Positions 1 to 6,039 of a stretch of DNA of 37,211 nt are shown piece after piece (within the stretch, counting starts at the first letter, position 1; each line of letters opens with the position of its first letter). Where the stretch lies: contig JAUWLF010000034.1 of NCBI GenBank assembly GCA_030613785.1, forward strand, positions 1 to 37,211. Reading direction: 5' to 3'. A model generated the notes under the pieces. The model ran no database searches, was not told where the DNA came from, and saw nothing but the letters and a program-made list of their open reading frames with translations. Made by a program: the position numbers and the translations under genes. This DNA comes from Chloroflexota bacterium (GTDB taxonomy: Bacteria > Chloroflexota > Anaerolineae > UBA7937 > B3-Chlor).

Positions 1-50
1 ATCAGAGTGCGTTCAACCTCAACCGTGACACATATCAAGCAGGGGTCGTT

Positions 51-878
51 GTGCTCGATTCTCAAGGCATGATCTTTACCCTCTACGGGGACTACATACG
101 ATATCGTGGGGGCGAGATCTGGACTGGAAGCCTGATCAAGCTTCTCAAGCATCTGGGGATGTCAGAGCAAGCGGTGCGTTCTGCCCTGTCTCGGATGTGG
201 AAAAAGGGATGGCTGAAAAGGCGTCGCGTGGGGAGGAAAAGTTACTATTCGCTGACCAGAAAGAGCCAACAACTCCTTGCCGATGGTGCCCAACGCATCT
301 TCGAACCCGAGAATGGGGAATGGTCGCGCGATTGGTACGTCGTCACCTACAATATCCCCGAGGAAAAGCGCCATCAGAGAAACAAGTTGAGGAGACAGCT
401 CACCTGGATGGGCTGCGGAGCTTTCAACACCGCCCTCTGGATCTCGCCGTGGGACATCACCAGCAGCGTACTTGAAGTCAGCCGCCGCCTGGGGATCGAC
501 GAACACGTTCAGGTCTTTCGCGCTGAACATCTGGGCTTTGCAGACGTCAAGGAGCTGGTAGCGCGATGTTGGGACTTGGATCGGATCAACGGACAGTACG
601 CCGCGTTTATCGAGAAATACCAGCCCATGCTGACCAGAGATAGGGAAAGGCTATCGGACTGGGCCAACGTGAATCCCGCGATGTGTTTCACCAGACGTTT
701 CATGCTCCTCCACGAGTATCGTGAATTCCCCTTTGTCGATCCTCATCTCCCTCCTGAACTGCTGCCATCAGATTGGCTTAGCGGTCAGGCCACCGACCTC
801 TTCAAGGAATACTATGCCCTTTTGACTGCCAAGGCCAATCAGTTCGTGGACTACGTATTCGAGACAGCTCAGGATTGA
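51..878 (+). CDS. PaaX-family transcriptional regulator (5' end possibly outside the window)
   Basis: The protein resembles PaaX, the aryl-CoA-responsive repressor of phenylacetate catabolism. The N-terminal winged helix includes the family-typical stretch FTLYGDYIRYRGGEIWTGSL and then SEQAVRSALSRMWKKGWL. It is followed by the central PaaX domain (around RDWYVVTYNIPEEKR and the W-x-G-x-G-A region) and the C-terminal domain with FPFVDPHLPPELLPSDWL, as in E. coli PaaX. A GTG at 51 is the first start codon inside the window, but the frame is open to base 3, and PaaX proteins normally carry about 20 residues before the LYGD motif, so the true start may lie upstream of base 1. It sits directly before, and in the same direction as, the benzoyl-CoA reductase-like operon, so it is the obvious candidate regulator. 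The known Azoarcus bzd regulator (BzdR) is a different family. The ligand here is inferred, not shown. Confidence 0.88.
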   Translation: MLDSQGMIFTLYGDYIRYRGGEIWTGSLIKLLKHLGMSEQAVRSALSRMWKKGWLKRRRVGRKSYYSLTRKSQQLLADGAQRIFEPENGEWSRDWYVVTYNIPEEKRHQRNKLRRQLTWMGCGAFNTALWISPWDITSSVLEVSRRLGIDEHVQVFRAEHLGFADVKELVARCWDLDRINGQYAAFIEKYQPMLTRDRERLSDWANVNPAMCFTRRFMLLHEYREFPFVDPHLPPELLPSDWLSGQATDLFKEYYALLTAKANQFVDYVFETAQD

Positions 879-892
879 TGAGCAGAAGTTGC

Positions 893-921
893 TTGACAAT
901 GCGGGCAATACGTGTTATAGT
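893..921 (+). promoter_or_regulatory. Sigma70-type promoter for the benzoyl-CoA reductase-like operon
   Basis: TTGACA (893-898), a 17-base spacer and TATAGT (916-921) form a near-consensus promoter. It lies just after the PaaX-like gene and before the bzdN-like gene. Transcription would start near 928, giving a leader of about 160 bases. An inverted repeat (920-973) begins at the -10 box. Confidence 0.82.
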
Positions 922-973
922 GGATATATGGCGCACGCGGGACGGCATACGAATCTGATGACATATATTCCAC
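920..973. promoter_or_regulatory. Long inverted repeat over the transcription start, candidate operator
   Basis: GTGGATATATG (920-930) is matched by CATATATTCCAC (962-973). The arms are complementary apart from one extra base. Their centres are about 42 bases apart, close to four helical turns. The left arm overlaps the end of the -10 box and the expected start site, so a bound dimer or tetramer would block initiation. It is a candidate PaaX-like regulator site by position only; it does not obviously match the known E. coli PaaX site. Confidence 0.5.
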
Positions 974-1005
974 CAGCGCTTCTGGGTGGGCCGGAATTGG
1001 CTTGA

Positions 1006-1027
1006 CTTGGCGGCAAGCGCCTCCAAG
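1006..1027 (+). promoter_or_regulatory. Hairpin in the leader of the bzdN-like mRNA
   Basis: CTTGGCGGC (1006-1014) and GCCTCCAAG (1019-1027) pair over nine positions with one mismatch around a four-base loop (AAGC). It lies in the long 5' leader, about 60 bases before the start codon, and no T-run follows, so it is not a terminator. It may stabilise the mRNA or bind a factor; no known riboswitch was recognised. Confidence 0.4.
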
Positions 1028-1087
1028 CAAGGGGTGTCGGCTTGGCTAGGGCCAGCACTATCGGTTTGAAGGAGGTTGAGAAGCAAG

Positions 1088-2212
1088 ATGATCGAGATGT
1101 TTCAGGAATGGTATGAGAATCGGCATGAGTATGCCAAAGACTGGAAAGACAAGACGGGCGGAAAGGTGTTGGGGTACTTCTGTACCTACATCCCTGAGGA
1201 GATTTGCCTAGCTGCCGATATCCTCCCTGTGCGCATCCTCGGCAGTCATGAGCCTCAGGACGTGACGGAGCCCCACATCTTCGCCATGTACTGTCCCTTC
1301 TGTCGGGATTGCCTGGCCCAGGGACTCGAGGGCAAGTTCGACTACCTGGACGGGATCATGATGGCCCAGTCTTGCCTCCATATCCGCCAGGCCTACACCA
1401 GTTGGGAGTTGCACGTGCCGGTGGATTGGAGCTACTACCTACCTATGCCCCACCACGTGCAAAGTCCCCGAGCCATTCCCTACATGGTAGGCGAACTGAA
1501 GGCCTTCAAGGAAGCCATCGAGAAGTGGACCGGCAAGGAGATCACCGACGATGACCTGGCGCGGGGCATCGACATCATGAACAGAAATCGGCAGTTGATG
1601 AAGCAGGTGTATGAGCTGCGGAAGCGAGAGGAGCCCCCTCTCAACGGTGTGGAGTCCATGTATATGGTCGTCTCCAGTCAAATGGTTGACAAGGAGGAGC
1701 ACTCCCGCGTAGTGGAAGACAGCCTCAAGGAACTCGACAACCGGACGCTTGGACAGCCAGTAGGCACGCGCCTCATGGTCCTGGGCAGTGAGAACGATGA
1801 CCACGAGTTCATCGACATGGTCGAGTCCTGTGGCTCCACCTTCGTCATTGACGATCACTGCACGGGCACCCGATACTTCTGGGACGAGGTGTCACCCGAC
1901 GGAGATCCGTTGACGGCCATCGCCAACAGGTATGTCAACAGAATTCCCTGCCCCAGCAAGGACTGGCCAGTTCGGACCCGAGTCCCCCACATTCTCAGCT
2001 TGGCCGAGGACTGGGATGTTAGTGGAGCGGTAATCCTACAACAGAAGTTCTGCGACCCCCACGAGCTGGACATCCCGGCCATCAAGAACGCACTGGAGGG
2101 GCAAGGCCTGACCACCCTCTTCCTCGAGTTGGATGTCACAGTACCTGTAGGACAGTTCAAGACCCGTGTAGAGGCTTTCTTGGAGATCCTGCAGGAAGAC
2201 GATCTATTCTAG
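1088..2212 (+). CDS. bzdN: Benzoyl-CoA reductase, BzdN/BcrC-like subunit (2-hydroxyacyl-CoA dehydratase family)
   Basis: This is one of the two subunits that carry the active-site iron-sulfur cluster in class I ATP-dependent benzoyl-CoA reductase, which dearomatises benzoyl-CoA to the cyclic dienoyl-CoA. The 374-residue length fits BzdN/BcrC. Family features visible are [16 protein letters not shown] near the N-terminus, the cysteine-rich [11 protein letters not shown] stretch followed by [18 protein letters not shown], and a C-terminal half with [15 protein letters not shown] 1088 is chosen: AGGAGG at 1070-1075 is 12 bases upstream, whereas an in-frame TTG at 1076 abuts that motif. The bzdO-like gene follows after 64 bases. 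The C-terminus is the acidic QEDDLF, shared with two other proteins of this region. A related aryl- or alkenoyl-CoA substrate is possible; the family assignment is firm, the substrate inferred. Confidence 0.88.
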   Translation: MIEMFQEWYENRHEYAKDWKDKTGGKVLGYFCTYIPEEICLAADILPVRILGSHEPQDVTEPHIFAMYCPFCRDCLAQGLEGKFDYLDGIMMAQSCLHIRQAYTSWELHVPVDWSYYLPMPHHVQSPRAIPYMVGELKAFKEAIEKWTGKEITDDDLARGIDIMNRNRQLMKQVYELRKREEPPLNGVESMYMVVSSQMVDKEEHSRVVEDSLKELDNRTLGQPVGTRLMVLGSENDDHEFIDMVESCGSTFVIDDHCTGTRYFWDEVSPDGDPLTAIANRYVNRIPCPSKDWPVRTRVPHILSLAEDWDVSGAVILQQKFCDPHELDIPAIKNALEGQGLTTLFLELDVTVPVGQFKTRVEAFLEILQEDDLF

Positions 2213-2276
2213 TCCTCACAACTCACGAGTCATCCACCTCTCGGCTAGAATCGGCTACTTAGGAGGTAAACGACAA

Positions 2277-3611
2277 ATGGCTAACAAGACCAAGTACAAG
2301 ACCGCTCCTCTGAAGACCTGGCAGAGGGCCAAGGAGATCAGAGCCAATTACTACAGGGACTACGCAACTGCTCATGAGAAGGGGGGCCTGCGCTGGGCGG
2401 GAGGGGCGTGGAGCTTCGACGCCATCCCCGCGGGCCTTGGCGACGACGTGTACTCTCTCACGAGTGAGCCTTACGGCGCCACCATAGCCTTCCAGAAGGA
2501 GTTCTCCGACGAGTGTCTCGAGGCAGCCGAGAGGGAGGGATATGCCCGTGACCTCTGTGCCTATATGCGAAACTACTGGGGATCCATCCTGCTCGACAAG
2601 TACGGTTGGGTCGAGCCTGGTGAGGAACGCAAGCCCTTCCCGAAACCCGACTTCGTCTGGCAGGACCACATCTGTTGTAGCCATGCCAAATGGTACCAGG
2701 TGGTGAGCGATCTGGAGGGTGGCCTCCCCACGTACTGCGTGGATGTGTCAGTGGGCCCCTACGAACACCTGAGCGAGAACGGGATGGAGTATGTCGTCGG
2801 TCAGATGCATGACGGCATCGAGTGGTTGGAGCAGACCACGGGCCGCAAGTATGACGACGAGAAGCTGATTGAAGCAGTATACAACACCTGTCGGTCCACC
2901 TCCACCTGGGCCGAGATCTGCGCCTTGAACCAGACCATCCCCGCCCCCCTGGAAGAGAAGACCATGTACTCCCTCTACGTGTTGGGGACGCTCCAGAAGA
3001 GCTCGAAAGACGTGGCAGACTTCTACGATGAACTCCTGGCTGAGGTTCAGGAGAGAGTGGACAACCAGATCGCAGCCGTGGAGTACGAGCAGGCGAGAGT
3101 GATGACCGACACCCAGCCGCCCTGGGGCTTCCTACGCGTTTTCCGCTACTTGGAGAAGGTGTATGGCTGTGTGTCCGTTGGCTCCCTCTACACCTTCGCC
3201 CTCATCGGCAACTGGATCTGGGACGACGAAGGCCACTTCGTGCCCAGACCCACCCCCCAGTCCCAAGGCATCGAAATCAAGGACCGCGACCAAGCCCTGC
3301 ACGTCCTGGCGGAGTGGGAGCTGAGCAAGCCCGAGTGGCAGCATTTCTACCACCCCAAGTACAAGAGCGACATGATGATCCAGATCGCCAAGGACTGGAA
3401 GCTAGACGGGGTGGTGCTTCACTATAACCGGGGCTGCGAGGGATTGAGCCTGGGCATCGCCGAGAACAGGTTGGCTATCCTGGAGGCTGGCTTCCCGGTG
3501 TTGATCTTCGAGGGCAACATGGGGGATGAGAGGGAGTTTGACGAAGCCAGGACTATGGCCCGCATGGATTCCTTCATGGAGAGCCTGGACATACCCAAGC
3601 TGGAGCAGTAG
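2277..3611 (+). CDS. bzdO: Benzoyl-CoA reductase, BzdO/BcrB-like subunit (2-hydroxyacyl-CoA dehydratase family)
   Basis: This is the larger partner of the BzdN-like protein. At 444 residues it matches BzdO/BcrB length and pairs with BzdN to form the substrate-reducing module. Recognisable blocks are [14 protein letters not shown] near residue 60-75, [16 protein letters not shown] with a cysteine pair around residue 130, and the C-terminal [18 protein letters not shown] and [19 protein letters not shown] blocks that are typical of the family. ATG 2277 has AGGAGG at 2261-2266. A perfect 8-bp hairpin lies in the gap before the bzdP-like gene. The role is inferred from family and from the complete N-O-P-Q gene order. 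Confidence 0.88.
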   Translation: MANKTKYKTAPLKTWQRAKEIRANYYRDYATAHEKGGLRWAGGAWSFDAIPAGLGDDVYSLTSEPYGATIAFQKEFSDECLEAAEREGYARDLCAYMRNYWGSILLDKYGWVEPGEERKPFPKPDFVWQDHICCSHAKWYQVVSDLEGGLPTYCVDVSVGPYEHLSENGMEYVVGQMHDGIEWLEQTTGRKYDDEKLIEAVYNTCRSTSTWAEICALNQTIPAPLEEKTMYSLYVLGTLQKSSKDVADFYDELLAEVQERVDNQIAAVEYEQARVMTDTQPPWGFLRVFRYLEKVYGCVSVGSLYTFALIGNWIWDDEGHFVPRPTPQSQGIEIKDRDQALHVLAEWELSKPEWQHFYHPKYKSDMMIQIAKDWKLDGVVLHYNRGCEGLSLGIAENRLAILEAGFPVLIFEGNMGDEREFDEARTMARMDSFMESLDIPKLEQ

Positions 3612-3620
3612 CTGACTGAC

Positions 3621-3641
3621 AGGATTGGTAAGTCCAATCCT
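3621..3641 (+). promoter_or_regulatory. Intercistronic hairpin between bzdO- and bzdP-like genes
   Basis: AGGATTGG (3621-3628) and CCAATCCT (3634-3641) form a perfect 8-bp stem with a five-base loop. No T-run follows, so it looks like an mRNA processing or stability element between the catalytic and the ATPase subunit genes rather than a terminator. Confidence 0.45.
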
Positions 3642-3675
3642 TCTCTCTGTCGCTAGATGATAGGAGGTTGTGATC

Positions 3676-4449
3676 ATGATAACCACAGGCATAGACGTGG
3701 GTGCCAAGAACGTCAAGGTCATCATCCAGGAAGACGGGAAGATCCTGGGCAAGGGCCTGGTTATGGCTGGCCTGGACACACAGGCCGCTATCGAGGAAGC
3801 CCTTGAGGCCGCTCTGAAGGACGCGGGACTGGCACGCGACGCGATTGAGAAGATCTTTGCCACAGGAGCCGGTAGAAAGGAAGTAGCGGACGCTGACGAC
3901 TCGTACACCGAGGTGGGCGCTGATGCGGCAGGGGCCCTCTACCTGTATCCTGAAGCCAGAACCGTGATAGACGTGGGCGCTGAGGAAGGACGGGCCATAA
4001 GGGTGGATGAGCGAGGCAAGGTCGTTGACTTCGCGATCAACGAGCGCTGCGCAGCGGGCGCGGGCGCCTTCACCGAGGCCATGGCCAGGGCCTTGGAGGT
4101 ACCGTTAGACGAATTGGGTCCACTGTCCCTAACCTCGACCAAGTCCGTGCCGATGAACGCTCAGTGCGCCGTCTTCGCCGAGTCTGAGGTCGTTTCCCTG
4201 ATTCACGCCAAGACCGAGAAACGCGACATTGCTCGAGCGGTGCACGACGCCATGTCCACCCGTATCACGTCCATGGCCCGACGCGTCGGCGTGGAGCCAG
4301 AGGTGGCTCTGATTGGAGGCGTTGCCAGGAATCCCGGCTTCGTGGACTCTTTGCAGCGGGACCTGGAGCTCACGGTTCTGATCCCCGAAGATCCCGAGTA
4401 CATCAGCGCCCTAGGAGCAGCCATTCTGGCCGCGGGCATTGGAAAGTAA
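3676..4449 (+). CDS. bzdP: Benzoyl-CoA reductase activator ATPase, BzdP-like subunit (ASKHA fold)
   Basis: This is one of two ATP-hydrolysing electron-activation subunits, of the BadF/BadG/BcrA/BcrD (HgdC) family. They form a dimer that bridges a [4Fe-4S] cluster and drives low-potential electrons into the reductase. Visible are the phosphate-1 motif GIDVGAKNVKVII at the N-terminus, DVGAEEGRAIRV in the middle, a cluster cysteine Cys125 in NERCAAGAGAF, a second Cys164 in NAQCAVFAESE, and an adenosine-type motif ALIGGVARNPGFV. The short 257-residue form fits BzdP rather than the longer BcrA. AGGAGG at 3662-3667 favours ATG 3676 over a GTG at 3670. It is followed after 44 bases by the bzdQ-like gene. 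Confidence 0.88.
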   Translation: MITTGIDVGAKNVKVIIQEDGKILGKGLVMAGLDTQAAIEEALEAALKDAGLARDAIEKIFATGAGRKEVADADDSYTEVGADAAGALYLYPEARTVIDVGAEEGRAIRVDERGKVVDFAINERCAAGAGAFTEAMARALEVPLDELGPLSLTSTKSVPMNAQCAVFAESEVVSLIHAKTEKRDIARAVHDAMSTRITSMARRVGVEPEVALIGGVARNPGFVDSLQRDLELTVLIPEDPEYISALGAAILAAGIGK

Positions 4450-4493
4450 CAAAGACAGTGCCCCGCAAGATTGAACAACCAAGGAGGATGTAG

Positions 4494-5381
4494 ATGGCTG
4501 AGGATACGACCAGCAAAGAGTACTGGCGTTGGACGGAGTCCAACTGGCACGACCCTGACATAGACTGGAAAGAGGGGGACATAATCAGTGCCGGAGTTGA
4601 CGTGGGATCAGTCAGCTCTCAGGCGGTGATCATGGTTGACGGCAAGCTCTACGCCTACAGCAACATGCGTACCGGATCGGACAGCCCAAAAAGTGCCGAG
4701 AACGCCATGGATTGGGCCTTGGAAGGCACCGGTATAACCCTCGATGATGTCCTCTATGTGGTGGGCACGGGTTATGGAAGGGTAAATGTGCCGTTCGCCA
4801 AGCGCGCCATCACGGAGATCGCCTGCCATGCCAGAGGCGCAAACTTCATGTATGGACCGACCATCAGGACCGTGCTCGACATGGGCGGTCAGGACTGCAA
4901 AGCCATTCGCGTTGATCAGAAGGGCAAGGTGGTTTCCTTTCTGATGAATGACAAGTGCGCCGCCGGTACCGGGCGGGGCATGGAGGTCTTTGCCGACCTG
5001 CTGGGTGTGCATATCACCGAGGTGGGAGACATGTCGCTCCAGGTTGAAGAGGAGCCGCCCATGGTGAGCAGCACCTGCGTCGTTTTCGCCAAGTCTGAGG
5101 CCTCCGCCCTCTTGCGCGAGGGCTGGCCCAAGGAGAAGGTTCTCGCTGCCTACTGCCTGGCCATGGCCCACAGGGTGGTCGGTCTGCTGGAACGGCTAGG
5201 CATAGAGGAAGACTTCGCCATCACCGGCGGCATCGCCAAGAACATCGGTATAGTGAGTAGGATCGAAAAGGAACTGGGGATCAAGGCGCTCAAGCCCTCT
5301 CTCGATACACAGATCGCCGGTGCCCTGGGTGGCGCCCTTTTTGCCAGAGCGCTGCTCCAGAAAGAGCGCAAGAAGAAGTAA
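4494..5381 (+). CDS. bzdQ: Benzoyl-CoA reductase activator ATPase, BzdQ-like subunit (ASKHA fold)
   Basis: This is the second BadF/BcrA-family ATPase and the expected partner of the BzdP-like protein. After about 30 N-terminal residues rich in Trp and Asp, it shows the phosphate motif AGVDVGSVSSQAVIM, then TVLDMGGQDCKAIRVDQ, cluster cysteine Cys155 in NDKCAAGTGRGMEV, Cys195 in SSTCVVFAKSEASALL, and FAITGGIAKNIGIVSR. Both cysteines needed to share one [4Fe-4S] cluster across the dimer are present. At 295 residues it matches BzdQ/BcrD length. AAGGAGG lies just before ATG 4494. A 210-base gap separates it from the ferredoxin gene. Confidence 0.88.
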   Translation: MAEDTTSKEYWRWTESNWHDPDIDWKEGDIISAGVDVGSVSSQAVIMVDGKLYAYSNMRTGSDSPKSAENAMDWALEGTGITLDDVLYVVGTGYGRVNVPFAKRAITEIACHARGANFMYGPTIRTVLDMGGQDCKAIRVDQKGKVVSFLMNDKCAAGTGRGMEVFADLLGVHITEVGDMSLQVEEEPPMVSSTCVVFAKSEASALLREGWPKEKVLAAYCLAMAHRVVGLLERLGIEEDFAITGGIAKNIGIVSRIEKELGIKALKPSLDTQIAGALGGALFARALLQKERKKK

Positions 5382-5591
5382 GCATCCCTCGGAGGAGGTG
5401 GTGGAACCTGCTTCGTGCCTTCCGCCCCTTGTAGCTCGGACGGCATTCGGCCCTCGCTGGTCTCTTAGTGTTGGATGCGACCCCACCGAAGGGGTTTCGC
5501 TGGGAGTGGGTGGCCTATCGGCATGAGCAGCCGTCCCGGTCACAGCCATGGGGCGCTCACGTATTCCCCTCACTCGTATGGAGGTAGAGAG

Positions 5592-5879
5592 ATGATAGCC
5601 AATTATGGCTACAAGGATGGTTCGGGAGAGTACTACATCAGCGTGGATACTGACAAGTGCACGGCCTGCGGTGATTGTGTGGAAGCCTGCCCGTACGGGG
5701 TGTTCGAAGTGATGGACGACCCCGTGGATCCTCTCTCCGACGAACAGGTAGCCGTGGTCACCGAGGCCGAGCGGAAGAAAATCAAATATACCTGCGGTCC
5801 TTGCAAGCCGGTGACCGACCGACCGCCTCTGCCATGCATGGCGGCCTGTGCCGAAAACGCCATCAGCCACTCCTGGTAG
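5592..5879 (+). CDS. bzdM: Two-cluster [4Fe-4S] ferredoxin (BzdM-like)
   Basis: This small (95-residue) ferredoxin is the probable electron donor to the activator ATPases. The first cluster motif is CTACGDCVEACP near residue 17. The second is less regular, CGPC near residue 67, then a Pro-rich insertion and PCMAACAEN close to the C-terminus. A duplicated CxxCxxCxxxCP ferredoxin would have a regular second motif, so the second cluster is likely altered in surroundings and potential. ATG 5592 is chosen because GGAGG lies at 5580-5584; the upstream in-frame extension (from 5475) is Pro/Ser/Gly-rich and unlike ferredoxins. The partner flavoprotein gene follows, but a terminator-like hairpin separates them. 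Confidence 0.85.
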   Translation: MIANYGYKDGSGEYYISVDTDKCTACGDCVEACPYGVFEVMDDPVDPLSDEQVAVVTEAERKKIKYTCGPCKPVTDRPPLPCMAACAENAISHSW

Positions 5880-5962
5880 GTACAGACTGTCACGATCGTG
5901 CCCGGATGGGAACTGAAGAGCCTGCCCCTTGTGAGGAGAACATCTCTTCCTAGCTGCCCAGC

Positions 5963-6007
5963 CAGTCGAACCCCCGTTGGTGGGAAGACGTTCGGCTGTT
6001 TTTCTTT
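5963..6007 (+). terminator. Intrinsic terminator or attenuator inside the operon
   Basis: CAGTCGAAC (5963-5971) pairs with GTTCGGCTG (5990-5998) over nine positions (one G-T wobble), directly followed by TTTTTCTTT (5999-6007). The loop holds a possible inner CCC/GGG pairing. It stands between the ferredoxin gene and the flavoprotein gene, only 32 bases before the latter's ATG, and no clear promoter follows it. Confidence 0.7.
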
Positions 6008-6039
6008 GTGGAAGGAGTGAGGACGACAGGAGGTCTCAG

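Noticed and set aside
5480-5495. ACCCC-ACCGAA-GGGGT hairpin as a terminator after the bzdQ-like gene
   Set aside because: The stem has only five pairs and is followed by just three T residues; it is too weak to call.
5475-5591. N-terminal extension of the ferredoxin gene
   Set aside because: The extension is Pro/Gly/Ser-rich and unlike ferredoxins, while ATG 5592 has a well-placed GGAGG.
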